Shown here piece by piece: positions 38,173 to 51,949 of a stretch of 64,000 nt of DNA; positions within the stretch are counted from its first letter, which is position 1; each line of letters begins with the position of its first letter. Location: positions 25,044,629 through 25,108,628 of the forward strand of contig JACSVZ010000006.1 in the NCBI GenBank assembly GCA_014706295.1. Reading direction: 5' to 3'. A program made the position numbers and the translations under genes. Source of the DNA: Lycocorax pyrrhopterus obiensis. Taxonomy: Eukaryota > Chordata > Aves > Passeriformes > Paradisaeidae. The notes under the pieces were generated by a model. That model saw nothing but the letters and a program-made list of their open reading frames with translations. It ran no database searches and had not been told where the DNA came from.

Positions 38173-38207
38173 CAACAAATTCAAAATTACCCAACAAATT
38201 CAAAATT
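38173..38207 (+). repeat. Short tandem duplication
   Basis: The 16-mer CAACAAATTCAAAATT occurs twice at a 19-base spacing (38173 and 38192). Confidence 0.85.
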
Positions 38208-41085
38208 GTTGTGGAGAATGCCAAAATAGGTAGATAAGGAGCATGGTGCAGCAGTATTTTGTATTTGAGAAATAAAAGTTTGTATGTAATAGAAAAGATA
38301 GCAATAAGTAAATCTTTGTTTCTTTTTTTTTCTTTTTTTTCTTGTATCCTTTTTGTTGCTTCATACTAGTGCAGTTTCTTTCAAATCTTCCTTTTCTTGT
38401 GGAGAATCAAAATATAGAGGCATATAAAGTACTGAATATATTTACACTCCAAGACACCTCAATTTGAAAAAAATTACAATTAAAGATGAAGAATAGAAAA
38501 CTTGTTTCTTGAGGTACACTTGTTTGAAGTGTAGGTATCTAATTATATTGGCTTATCCTTGCATTAAATAAATTTTCAGGAATACTGAAGCACTAGTCAA
38601 TGTATAGAAAATGCAATTTTTTAATTTGTTGTAGTACTTGTTGTAGGGCTTTTGCTCAATAGACTGTGAAGGGTTTTATGAAGGAAGTAGTTATCATCAC
38701 TGGTATACAGCTGAAAAGGGAGTTTAGGCAACCTTACTAACTTAATGATTTATTTTAACAATCACAATAAAGATATTCAACATTTGAGAAATGGTTGCAT
38801 AATATCTGCTTTTCATGGGCCTCTTGAATGACAAAACTGCAACACTGTATTCTGCATAGGCATAATGATTATTCCAAAATTGAACTGGGAACAGGAGATA
38901 TGGCAACATCTAAGAAAAAAGTTTTTTCTCTGTGGAAGTCACAAAGCTCCTAACGGCAACTGTAATTATTTCTTTAGAATAAGCAGATACAGACCGTCTA
39001 AGTTATAAAGGTTTCAGAAGTGCAGTTACAGCACTTTGTGTCAATAATCTATAGATCACAAATTGCCTAAAGGGAATGTTAACTCCAGAAAGTGAGTTTT
39101 ACTTTTTTGGAAAAACACATAAATTAATTTAGCATCCATAAATGGCTTCTCAGGCAAAATTTCCGCTTCCTGTCTGTGCCCAGAGTAATTATGTACATAG
39201 TAATATAGTCGGGTTTGGAGCCAGATGAAGAGCAGAAAAAAGGTGTTGGTGATTTGTAAAATTTGCAGTAGACCTCTGGATATATTTGCTGCTTTGTATG
39301 ATTTTACATATGTAGTGGTCTCATAGGACAGAAAAGTTAAAACTAAGAGAAAACCATAGAGTAAAAGCCTTTGTTGTCTATTTCTATTTTGCTCTGACAG
39401 AAGGGGAGGAAAGGGACAAGGAAAGAAATCCAAATCTTGGAAATAAATCTAAATCACCAGAGAAGCATTTACTATTATTTAGACTGGGCATCCGGATGAA
39501 TTTCTATTTAGCTGAATATATTTTGACCTTGCCCAACATCAGACAGATGCCACATATATCCACAGGCTACTAATAGGAAGGAAGGGGATAGAGGTACAGG
39601 GTCTATTCCCTTGAGCAGCAAAATCTGTCGTTGCAGGAGGGCCCTTCCTGGGCCCAGCCCAATTTGAATAGGAGAAAGATGTACGAGCCACATTTGTTTA
39701 GAAGCAAATTCCACACACTCTTAGAATGCTGGATGCCAAAATGGAGCGACAGAGATCTGTGAACCCAGGATTCATCCCAGCCAAGGTCATCCAGGGTGCA
39801 GGCTTGTTAGGACACAGAGTGTACACTCAGTTGTAATCCAAGCAATGGATTAGTGCCACAGTCCACACTGTAATTAAAGACCTTATATAAAGACCTTGCT
39901 GCTTATAAATTTGCAAAGTCCTAAGCATCTGGGATGAGACTCTCCATATGTTTTATTTTCAAGGTGAACCAAATTCAGTGAAAAAAATGCTCACTGTTTT
40001 CTAATAACTAAAAAATATGATTTATAAAATTAAAAGCATTTGATCAAGAATGAAAATGAATGAGCAGCATAATTCAAATTATATTTGTAAATAGGATCTC
40101 ACTCCCAATGTTTTCAAACTTTTCAGACTTCATAGACAGCATTTCCTTAGCCCAGGTTTTATGTGTTGTTACTGTATATCACAGCAGCCACTGTAAGATA
40201 CAGACACAGAAACAAGAAGAAATTTACTGGCTAGAAGCCAGCAGCAGACATTCCACCAACAAGGAGCCAAGGTAATATTTTTGCTCTCAACATAGAAAAG
40301 ATTGTCAGTGAATACATAAAAGAAAGTAAACACTACAACTACAAGTGTAGAAACATGAGAGTCAAAATTTGAAAAGGTGAACTGTTTTCGAAAATGCTTA
40401 TTAAAATCATCGCTCTCTACTGTTATCTTTATTTTAACATTAAGATAAATAATGAGAAAATAAATTAAAAAACAGTTCTGCTGAGATAACTAGAAAGGAA
40501 GAAATGTAAAAGTTGGCTGACAAGATTTACTAAAGTGTTTGCTGCATTCCAATTTACTCCTTTTAAAACTCCTTCCTGAAAGATAAAAAGGAAAAGTCTG
40601 TCATATATTGTACTATTAAGAAATTCTTATTTATTGATACAGAATGAAGAAATACCCAGAAATATATAATGTAATTTTCAAACAGACACATTAATTTATT
40701 GAGCTGGACAAGTCATAGAATATAGATACTGCTAGCTCACAGGAAACTTATATAGACCAAAAGGTTCAGAAGCTGTGTATCCTTCTATTGTCATTGAAAA
40801 TACAAAGCAGGAATACAATTATCATTCACAAGATACCATGTTTTCAAAAACAAATCCTCAAAGCTCTCCTTTTGGAATACCTTTAATACATATGTCCAAT
40901 ATGAACAGCGCTTTCTCTTCTGCTGAGAAATATTTTCTTTACTTGCAACTCTTTTCAGGCAATAACCATCAAAAAGATTTTAATCGTCCCTTCTCTACAG
41001 CTGGATGGATCTAGCTTTCTAACACAGTCAACTTAATGAGAGAGAAAAGCAATTAAAATTGGGATTAATGGCCTTGGCCTGATCT

Positions 41086-41141
41086 ATGTCTGGAGGGAAC
41101 TGAATCACAGCAAGGTACGTGGATTGTGTTCCTCCAGACAT
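41086..41141 (+). other. Strong inverted repeat / hairpin
   Basis: Arms 41086-41108 and 41119-41141 (ATGTCTGGAG..GAAC..AATC.AC) pair over about 20 bases with a few bulges, around a 10-base loop. Weaker complementarity may extend outward. It could be a microRNA-like precursor or the remnant of a small inverted-repeat transposon. It is not a recognised family. Confidence 0.55.
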
Positions 41142-44100
41142 GGTTCACATGCCTAAATGAATTCTGTTGTCATCCTCAGGACTGTCCCGGTCATTGGGAC
41201 CTCATTTTTAAATAATAAAGTGCTAAATTATCTTTTCTGTTTCCAAAACTAAGATCTTAAGAAGAAATGGCAAGCCAGTGGAGTTAAAGAGGACATAACG
41301 AATGTCAAGAAAAATGATGAAAAGGATGGAGGCTGGAATTCTTCACGCTGGAAAAAAGGAAAGGAGAGACATGATTGAGGGCAAGAGGAGTGCACTGGAG
41401 GCCTTGGCCAAGCCTGCATGTTCCCAGTAAGTAGCACCTCCTACTATGGCTGCTGAAGGAAAAATACTGTTCTGGGCAAAGCATTCATCTCACCCAAAAA
41501 GGTATTTCTTATGTTCTTACTGTCTTCAGCTACAGTTGTAAGTTATCCTAAAGTATACACTTGATCAATGGAAAGATAGAGGTGAGTCAGGTCTGCCAAG
41601 TTTTCTAAGGTCTTTTTCTATTGTATGTATGTAGAAATTCAAGTGAGGCCATTTTTTTTTTTTTATGGATAATGAAATTAGCCATATTAAGCTGTATATA
41701 CCCTCTTTGATTTCTTTGACTTTAAGAAAGGCTGGTGTTCCCATCAATCTCCACTCCCTGCTACCCCTGCACAATGTATTGCAAAGCACGCTTTGGGCTG
41801 CCAGATGTGACCAATGCTTTCTTGAGAGAAAAACCTAGAAGCTCCCAGTCCACTAAAGTGCTGAGAAGTATGATATGGCTGTGAGGGCAACTGAGATGGT
41901 GGGAAGGTAATGATGGAACATGGCTTTTGCCCTATGCAAGCCCACTGATATGGGTTCTGCATGGGCAACTACACTGCTAAGTACACAGGCCATCCAGTCA
42001 CAGGCTGGCTAGCTTTCCTTTTCCTAGGAAACCAGAAACTTTTAAACTCATTCTTTTAACATTTTGGAAAATTTATTTTCTAAATCTCTTAGTTTTATTG
42101 TTCCTGTACTCTGGAGTTCCTATATTTAGTCAGAAACTTTTTGAAGCTGGCTACACCAAACCAAACACTAGTTTTAAGAAAATGTTATTTCTTTGCTAGG
42201 CTGTCATGGGAAAATACTGAGTCCCTGAGACATCCTTATTGAGGGAAGCAGAACAACTGCAGTATCGCATTTCCACAAATATTCCCAGTTAATGTAATTG
42301 TTTTATAACTACTAAATGCAAAGAAGGGGTTAACCTCAGGTAGAAGATGGGCAGGAGGATGGAATGGATTCAACCACAGAAGAGGAAAGACCTTAGGGTG
42401 AGGAAAAAGAGGGATGTGACATCATGCCATAGCATGCCACACTTCATGTGGCACACAAGACATTTTGTTACAGCACACAGGGAGCTCCTGAAATGGGGAC
42501 AGCTAGCAGACATCTGCCTTGGAAGGAAGCCCAATGGACTAGATACTGCAGCAGACAGCGACTGACTTATTTACAGCAACAACAAAGGAAATACCTATTT
42601 CCTTAAAGCGCTTAGAAGCAGGGTTTGCTCAGACTTCAAACAAATCAGGCCAAAAGGCCTCGGTCTTAAAGAAAACAAAAAGATGCCAAATGCTCAACAG
42701 GCGGGAGCAGTTCAGAAATTGTCTTTCAAAGGTGGAGCTGGACCAGGAACATTTCATAGGATTGCTGTCAATATTAACTCTAAATACACAAGCTCATGGA
42801 AACGGGGAGTAATTCCCCATCTGCTTTCAAACCTGAGCTTGGGAATTGCTGCTTTTGACAATGTACCTGCAGCTTCTTGTAAGAACCTGGGATTGTCAAA
42901 AACCTTGCTGAAGTTGAAAGTGAGCTGCATCCTTTGTTTTTTTTCTTCTGTATTCATCAGGTCAAGTAGCCTGTGAAAAGACAAATTTCTAACTTGATAT
43001 AATTTTTTCCATGAATCCATCCCATCTTATTTTTTCTTTTTTTTTTTTATGGACATAATAAATTAATAGTTAGCACTAATGTTTTTCTGACTATCAAAGT
43101 GAGTGATTACTAGGTCTTCCTCTTCTTGCTGTTAGGCCTGTCCTTCTCTAAGGAGAACTGCCTGTCTCCTATGACATCTCAAGGACAAATAATACTGCAA
43201 ATGAGTTATCTTCTCCATAGCCTCTCACCCTTCATAACCTTATTCTTTTAGTGCCATGGAAAAGGAGCTTTAGGAATAGGTAAAATGGATTGATCAACAC
43301 ATCACTGAGCAGACCTCTGGCATGCTGAAAATGCATCTCCAGGCCCTGCATATGATAGACATGGCATACAGCATAATACAGTTCAGCAGCAATCTTTATT
43401 CTCATTGAAGCAGAGGTAATTAAAATCATCACATCTACAGAGGCACTTGCAATTTTATATCAAAGGCAAACTTGGGGTGCACCTACCCCACACCCCTCCC
43501 CTCTCCAGATTTAGAATGAAATAAGACAAAAATGTGGAAATAATGTTCACTTTGATGCTGCAGGTGCTGTACTGCTCAAAACATCTGTAACTAGTAGGTA
43601 CTCATTCTCATGTACTGCTGGTTGCTGAAAGATATTGCTGCTTCAGTGGCTTATCCTCTCTGTCTGATTGAAGCTGTATTTTTTAACAGAATTTTTTATT
43701 TGTCTTTTCATACATACAGCATTGGTTTGATTGTTTGCTTAAATAATTTTTTTTTTGCTGCTTTCTATTGATCATTGAATCACTTGATTTCCAGGTATCT
43801 ATTGCGATGATATAGATATAAAATAGGTTTCACACAAAGAACTGAATTTTGTTCAAGTTAGCTCACACTGGCTTAAGTTTGTTGAAAGTCCCCATGAAAA
43901 AGCAGAACCAGAGCCACTAATTCGGGAAAAGTCAGGTCCATTGCAAGCAGTCTAAAAAAGTTATAAACTTTCTCCACCTTGGCGGATGATAAGTAAAATA
44001 TGTGAACTATCAAAAAGATAGAGAGCATTTTTTAATGTTTATGAGCCCCATTCTTAAAAAGGTTGTTATTATTTTTTAAAAGCTCAAGCAGCATATTTAT

Positions 44101-45734
44101 TAAATGGTTAAAAAAACTTTTGTGACAGACCAAGGCACATTTTTATGTTCTACAAACCAGGTATCCATGCACAGAAAGTCAATCTTTTATAGTAACAAGC
44201 CAATCTGTTGCCTTTCCTAACTCTGTTTGCTCATGCCTAATTACAGAATGTCTCTTGCAGTATTTCTATTAAACATGAATTCAGATAAATAATGGCTGAA
44301 CTATAGAAAGAGCACAACATTAACTGAAACAGAACAGATTTTACAAAGAGAAAGTGCAGAAATGGTCCTATACTAAATAAGCTACAAAACTTTGGTCAGG
44401 ATCATACGGAAGGAAGAAAATACAAGGTAAATAATATTCAATTAATTGTTTTGTCATTTACCCAGTCAAGACCTCCTAAACCATAACAATCTCACAATTA
44501 CTCATCTGCCTGCTAGGACTTTTAACTAGTTTTCTTTCACCATACCTGCAGTTTATGTAACTCATGGCCTTACAACTATTAATGGCTTTTTAAAAACAAA
44601 ACAAGTTGTAGACACACTGTTTTCATGAGGCATTTTAAGATGTTCTTGAAAAGTACTTTGCTGACCTTCATCTACTTACACTAACAGAAGACAGAACTAC
44701 AAAGTTAATCAAACTATATCTTCTTCAAACTAGATCAAACTATATATTCTTCAGCATGACTCAATTACTAGTGGTCCACATGGTGAATCTGGATTCATTA
44801 ATTCTGTCAATACCACTTATGTTTCGCTGGAGGAAAAACAGTAGGGCTTTTGGGGAAACAAAAAGTATTTTTATATCTTTTTGGAAAGGATGGGGAAATG
44901 AACAAAAAAATGCAGAGTAGCATCCTACAACTGGGATCCCTTGAAGAATGGCGAAGGCTGGGCTGCCTTGACATGGCAATTTCATAAATTTGATTTGTCT
45001 TTGAAAGAATAAGACAACTGTTAACATTTTAAAACAAGGCAACTTATAGGGTAATGTGCCTTTAACACCTCTTAAAAAGAAAAGGACAAAAGTATGGGCC
45101 TAGGATACAGAACTCTGACTGCAGCCCAGAACACTGGCAATAGCTAGTGCCCAAAGAGCCACAGGGCAGTCAGCAAAGACAGAGGCCACACTGGTTCAAC
45201 AAACCATTAACCTTAGAAGGGAAGAAGACGTATAAGAAAAAAATAATCAAGAAATCATAGAAGGTGTAAGGTGGTAATAATTACTGTAAATAAGGAGATG
45301 AGAATTACAGATTCTTGGTAAGAGAGTTCTTTAGGAAATGTGAAGATGATTCATTGCTGACTCAAATATTTTCAGGGAACAAAATCCATTCCTCAGGAGA
45401 AAAAACCTCCATCATATTTATGCATTCGTTGATTCACTTTTTAGATTAAAAATAGTATTTGCTACAGAGAACACTTCCTTTCTGTCAAAATCCTAGCCAG
45501 CAACCTTTATATATGTATGTCACACAATAAGGAGGGTTAAATTTGTTATATTCTAATAGCAGTACCAGAAAATGTTGTGAGGTTCGATTTTAAGATAGCT
45601 GTATCCATATAATTTGCATACAAAACTTTTAATACTGCTGCCTGACAAGCTCTGTGAACCATTAACATGGCTTTCCAGCAATTCTTGAAACACTGTCAGT
45701 TCAAGAACAGTGACAGAGAGGAAATGTATTTCAG

Positions 45735-46460
45735 TTTTTAAAGAGGGCAATTATAGACCTGTCAGCTAGATGCCAATCATATGCAAAATAATGGAATGGA
45801 TGCTATGGGACTATAATTAAAAATTAAAGAAGGATAACGTAATTAATGCCAGTCAACTTGGATTTGTGAAAAATATACTGCATCAAAATAATTTGATTTC
45901 TTATTTAAAATAACGTTACAAGTTAAGTTGACAGCGGTGGTAAATAACACACTCAATACAAAATATGTAGATTTCTATTTGGTATGTGACTTTAATAACA
46001 TGCTGTTTTTTATTATAAAATTGCAATAAAACTTTTGAACTGAACATCCAATGGATTGGTGTACTTGCTAGGTCTCAAAGGTTTGGTGAGAGGAGATCAT
46101 CATGTACTTGTGTGTCTAGTGGAAGTCTAGGAGAGCTTTTCCTTGCTTATAAACATTTTAACAATTCTTTTTATTATGTCTAGGAAAGTAATTTCTAATA
46201 CAATTAAAAATAACACAAAGATTGAGGATTATTTAGATAATGAGAAGCACAAGTCACTGATACAGAGCAATCTGAATTGCACTGTAGGGTGGGCATTATC
46301 AAACCTGGCATTTGTGATGGGGCCAAATGTAATTACCCACCTAGGTAGAAACAAAGTGGTTTCTGCTTCTATGGCAGCAGCATCAGCTTCAGAAATTTTG
46401 TGGCAACACAATTACCCTTGAACACATAAATAGTTCAATAATGAGAAAGGGAAAGCTATG
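45735..46460 (+). mobile_element. Ancient CR1/L3-like LINE remnant
   Basis: Interrupted frames on the plus strand keep the order of a LINE reverse transcriptase: NYRPVS near 45750, KIMEW-like near 45785, SQLGFVKN near 45850-45874 with HQNNLIS just after, then VDFYLVCDFNN near 45968. A possible C-terminal part follows at 46140-46420, where an open frame of 92 codons survives. No tail or target duplication is visible. Divergence is high, so subfamily is not assigned. Confidence 0.6.
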
Positions 46461-47206
46461 CTACTAGCCTTTTCTCATTAAAAAACCATTAGTAGAGGAC
46501 AATACAAATGTGATAGGAAAATCGATTAGCTGGGAAATAAAGGAAAACAATAAAAGAAATGTAATTCCTTCAATCAAAACCTTAGGGCACTTAGACTGAC
46601 TTACAAAGAAGACCTTAAGGGGAGGCTACTAATCAGGCAAGAACTTACACAAGAGAGAATCTTTCCTGATGCTCTTTTCAGTCCTGGCAACAGGCAGTTG
46701 AGTAATTCAGAATAGATATAATTCCACTTTTATAAAGATTTAAAACTAGGCAGCTGTTAGAATAATCATCCAAGGTAAAGTATTCTGCATCACTAACAGC
46801 CTTCTAAATCAAGACTCTTTATTTTTTATTAATATTTGTATTATAGTGCAAAGAAGAATTAAATCCAGAAAGTACTAGAAACCCTTATTATGTGCAGGTG
46901 AAACATGAAGGACTTTTTGTTTCCTTCTGTCCAGATACATATGATGCTTCTTGAATATTTTGAAATGCCTAGAATGAACTTTGGATGAGTTCAATTTACT
47001 TCACTAACTTTATGCTTTTTCTATTCAGAATGCTATAATATATTCCTTACGAAGTATCCTCTAAGATTTAGAACATTCTCAATAAAACTAACTGGATAAT
47101 AGAAGGGTGAAAACACATTTTAAAATGCTGCATTTCTACGAAAAAGCTATTTCACTAGAAATAAAAAACCATTTTTCTCAACATGTAGTTTGTTAAAGTA
47201 ATGAAA

Positions 47207-47885
47207 TCATAGAATAGTTTGGTTGGAAGGGACCTTTAGAGGTCATCTACTCAAACCCTCCTACAATGAGCAGTGACATCTTCAACTAGATCCGGCTGCT
47301 CAGAGCCTTGTTGAACCTGACCTTGAATGTTTCCAAGGATGGGGCATCTACCATCTCTCTGGCTGAGCTGTTCCAGTGTTTCACCACCCTCACTGTTAAA
47401 AACTTCTAATCTATGTTGGCCCTCTTTGAATTTAACATCATTCCCCTGATAAAAAGTTTTTCCCCAACATTTTTTAAGACCTCATTCAAGGACTGAAAGG
47501 CCACACCGAGGTCTCCCCAGAGCCCTCTTCTCCAGGCTGAACAACCCCAGCTGTCTCAGCCTTTCCTCACAGGAAAGATGCTCCAGCCCTCTGATCATCT
47601 TTGTGGACTTTCTCTGGACCAGTTCCAACAGGTCCATGTCCTTCCTGTGCTGGGAGCCCAGAGCTGGATGCAGGGCTCCAGGTGGGGTCTCACCAGAGCA
47701 GAGCAGAGGGGCAGAATCCCCTCCCTGGCCCTGCTGCCCACGGAGCTCTGGATGCAGCCCAGGGCACATTTGGCTTTCTGGGCTGTGAGTGCACGTGGCT
47801 GGGTCATGTCCAGCCTCTCACCCACCAGCACCCCCAAGTCCTCCTTGGCAGGGCTGCTCTCAAACTGTTCATCCCCAATCTTGTA
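47207..47885 (-). mobile_element. CR1 LINE 3' fragment, minus orientation
   Basis: Starts on the plus strand with TCATAGAATAGTTTGGTTGGAAGGGACC, read here as the reversed CR1 3' end. It continues through the complement of the 3' UTR into the ORF2 C-terminus. An open frame at 47482-47769 (minus) still reads [33 protein letters not shown] in part, typical of the end of CR1 ORF2. The first 100 bases are well preserved, so it is among the younger repeats here. Confidence 0.92.
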
Positions 47886-48789
47886 TCAACACGGATGAAC
47901 CTATTAAATATGTTCCAACTATTTTGTAAACACAAATGAAACTAATAGGAACTCATCTAATATTCATTAAGCCTTCCAAGAAAATCTTAAAATAGGCAAT
48001 TTTCCATTAGACTGGTAAACGCATGCAAAGCTCTGTATATTAAGAATACAGGGGATAAAAAGGGGAAGAAACTTTCTTAATCACTGCTTATTAAAAATAT
48101 GTTCAAATTATGAGCATAAGGAAGTAAACAGAATATAATTCTAAAATATTGTCTTTCTGGTAAGTAGAATATAGAAGATATATGTCTTAAATGAAAAAAA
48201 GTTTCCAATATAAAGAAAAATAACAATTATTCTGTTACGTATTTTACTATATACTCTTCTTCCTCTGTAGGCTATGGCCTACAAACATGCAGTTTGTCAC
48301 TATTTATAGAAACAAGGAAAAATTCAAATTTTCTTTTCATTAGACAACATCAATAATCTCAGAAGCCTTCTTTCACAGACTAAAACACTGCTAGTTTCAC
48401 TCAGTTTCTGCTGTGACTTTTGAAGATTAGACAGGAAGATGCTAACTACTGTTTCTGCTTTATTATTAAGGCAAGAAGTATATATGTGTCTGCTACTTTT
48501 GTCAGCTTGGCTACAACAGAAATATTTGGCCATCTGCATCATGAAGTGCCAGGAAATAAGATTAAAATGCATTTTTGAGTGCAATTGGATTAGAACTTGA
48601 TACATTGCAGCAACCTCACAAGTTAGTGTCAAGGAAAGGCTCCAAAATGGAAATTTGTCCTAAGAGGCAAAATATTAACTCCAGTCACTGCTGCCCCTTT
48701 GTCCATCATAACTTTGGTTAAGAAAGGTGTAGAGCAGATACACCGGCAAGCGTGGACACTGCACATAACACCACTTTTTGATGACAAAA

Positions 48790-48933
48790 AAAGGGAAGGA
48801 AGGATGGAAGGAAGGATGGAAGGAAGGATGGAAGGAAGGAAGGAAGGAAGGAAGGAAGGAAGGAAGGAAGGAAGGAAGGAAGGAAGGAAGGAAGGAAGGA
48901 AGGAAGGAAGGAAGGAAGGAAGGAAAGGAAAAG
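48790..48933 (+). repeat. (GGAA)n microsatellite
   Basis: About 140 bases of AAGG/GGAA units, with three GGAT interruptions (GGAAGGAT) at the left end and a pure run of over 20 units to the right. The long open frames in all registers here are artefacts of the repeat. Confidence 0.97.
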
Positions 48934-51880
48934 GATTTGATAGTTTTTGCCCTCCCAAGAACAACAAGGGCCTGTCAAACTCAAATAGCCTGAGGAAAAC
49001 TGGGTGACTACTCCAGTTCCAAAACTGGCAGACCAGGTTAGTTAATTCAGGTGTCTGTTCAGGCAGCTCACTCTGCCACATAGACATTTATTTAGAAGAT
49101 GAATGTTAGTGACCTGTCTTGTAATGTGTTTAGTTTAGGACTTTAGGTTTTTTTCAGGGTAAACTGTGTCCTTTTAATTCAGGTCATTACTGTGTAATAT
49201 AAAGTCTTTGAATTTGGCTTGGAGAATGTATTTTACAGATGGGAAAATTTCTGCCAACCTTATCTTTTAGGTAGTAATTCCCTTTTAGCATCTGCTCGCA
49301 GCAGAGCTTCCCAGTGACAAGAAAGGCTTTTGTCACAGCTATTTCATTTGCACAGTAACTACTTACACAGAATAGAAATCTATTCTGTGACAGAAATCCT
49401 CACCAATGAAATAAAGAAATAATCCTTTTTTTTCTTTTTTTACTACAGCTATTGAATATTGCTTTGTTCTTATTTCTGCATTTCCACAACCTCACAATGC
49501 TACCAAAGATTTTTTGCAGATGAGGTGCACTGATGATTGAGTAGCAAGTGGTGCACTCTCTGCTGTGTTTCACAGATACCACTGATTACGGATCTGTCTG
49601 GCCTTCTGCATGCATACATATCTTACACTACGAAACCCTAGTTGCATTTTATCAGCTCATATTTCACTATCGGGGAAATGCTTCTTTACCTTTTATATTA
49701 TTCACTGTATTAGGGTGTGCTATTTCACCCTGTGTGACTGTCACACTTAACAGAAGTTTAGCAGATGACTCTGACCCCTGACTGGGTAAATGCTTAATTT
49801 CACAATCTTTTCACTTTATGGGAAAACACAATTCCTGTTAAAACTCAAGCTATAACACTATGTCAATTAAGGAGCATATTTGTTTCTGTTGAACACAGCT
49901 GCCAGGAAATAACACATAACACTGACTGATATGCATTTATGACAATCGCATTATGTTTTCAATTTAAATGATTATTGATAGGACATTCAACACTGCATTC
50001 AAGTGTAGCTGAAACAAGATACGTGGGAATCAGACAAGAAATTCATGCTTATATTTTGTTTTCACCTTTTCAGTCATGAATCTATAAATATTTGAATTTA
50101 CCATTTATATGGCTGGCTTCGGCATTAGTAAATGCAGCTAGTGACAGGTACCTTTAATTTACCCTCATTACAACAAATGGGTTTTGAAGTTCAGGAAATG
50201 TGTGCATCCATCCATCATATTTTGACATGTAAATGATCACTTGAAAATTAATGTTTCTTGCTTCTGGCTTGCTGTCCCATAAATACTTTAATATTTATTA
50301 TCCTGCTGAACTGTACATCTTTCTATAAGAGTTCCAGTGAATGTGTTCCATTGCATACAGAGCTCAAATCAAATTGATCAAAAATCTAATATTTTCTTGA
50401 CATATTTATCTGAGCTGAAAAGTGAAAATAAAGACAGAGGACTGTAATTTTTACTGTTCTCTATCCTGGCTTATGATGGACCTCCAATCGGAACTTCTAT
50501 TTAATATATTTTGTTCATACGATTAGGAGTCACGCTTGCAATGCAGTTCCACTCCTGCTTTTCTTCACTTATCTCAGAACTCTAAAATATATGGACCTGC
50601 AAATAGCTTTACATTAAGGACTGCTGTCTCTCTGCGTGGACCAGCACTCACTCCATAGGTGTTCACTCAATGACAATAGGACAAGTTCCAAGATGAAGAT
50701 GCAGCACATGAGCTCATTCAGTTACTCCAGCACAGCTCCTTGAATCCAGCCAGCTTAGTGTGCATGTGGTGCAAACACAAGTCTTTGTTCTCTAAGGTAT
50801 AGATATGGAGTGCAAGTGCAACCTACTTGGTTTGAATTATGCTTTTTCAGGTATTTTTGAGACGTGATTCTGCACGTCCCTACACATGTCCTGGTAGTGT
50901 GAATGTGTGGTTTAGCTGTTCTTCTGGAATGGCTGAAATCTGCTATCTATATAAATTGCTCACTCAGTGCAAGAGTGCTCTCTCTTTAATACAGTATGAA
51001 AAGCATATTAGTTTAATTCCTCCTAATGGAGCACTTTCTTAGATTTTTTGATATTGATGTACCTTAGGACAGTGAAGACAATTATCCCTTTAGGAATGAC
51101 AGGATTGCTATGTATTTGTGTACTCTGCTTTTGCACACAGGTAAGCCAATACCTATAGTGCATCAAACTTAATCCGTGTGTAGCAGGGACAATATTTTCC
51201 TCCAAATATGGCTGATATACTCACACGCCTGCTCTGAAGCATGACTTTGGATTCTTGGTTCCTGTTGCATTCATTTGCTGTTCAAGCACATACTTCTCCT
51301 TCCCTATACATTTTCATGATTTTGCCAAATGATTCTCTTTGTACGTTACTACCCAAATTCCATGGGATCAGCCCAGCAGTGAACTATGTTAGCAAATTCA
51401 CTACTGTACAGTCCCAAGTCATTTTACATGGAACTCGTGCTGGCTGCACTACCTACCACTTTTATGCAGCCTTTTGAGACCAAATCCTTGTAACTTAAAA
51501 AGGAGTATGAACTTTATACTGACATCCTGAGATTAAACCTCCTTTAAATGATTTTACCCTCAAAATACAGTGTCTTGCTTTGTTTGGCACATCTCTAGAT
51601 TGTGAATCTGATTAAATATTTGCACTTTTCTTAGCTAAGTGGCCTGCTGGCATTTCTGAAATGTTTTACATAGCTACAGCTGAAATCTTAATTAGATTGA
51701 GCAAGAGAAAGGAGGAGCCAATACACGTAAACAGAGCAGTGACTCTCGCCTGCATGTTTTCCCAGGTCTGTGAAACCTTAACGCAAAAATTTCAAGAAAA
51801 AAACAGAGGAACTCGCAGTCACTGAAAAAAGCTAAACTAGGAAAGACATAAGCTAGAAAAATATCTGGAAAAGCCGTAAA

Positions 51881-51949
51881 GACTGTGATGAAGAGTCTGT
51901 GATGCGGAAGTGAGTCTGTGATGAAGAGACTGTGATGTGATGCGGAAAC
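51881..51949 (+). repeat. CTGTGATG minisatellite upstream of GUF1
   Basis: Four imperfect units of CTGTGATG followed by AAGAG or CGGAA, about 340-400 bases before the GUF1 ATG at the edge of the CpG island. Two units contain GCGGAA, the ETS-factor core. Confidence 0.7.

Noticed and set aside
39056..39433. 125-codon minus-strand open frame
   Set aside because: Hydrophobic but with no recognisable domain, no splice or promoter support; length is compatible with chance.
48629..49087. Long open frames on both strands over the GGAA repeat
   Set aside because: A pure tetranucleotide repeat has no stops in most frames; the translated K/E/G or S/F/L/P repeats are artefacts.
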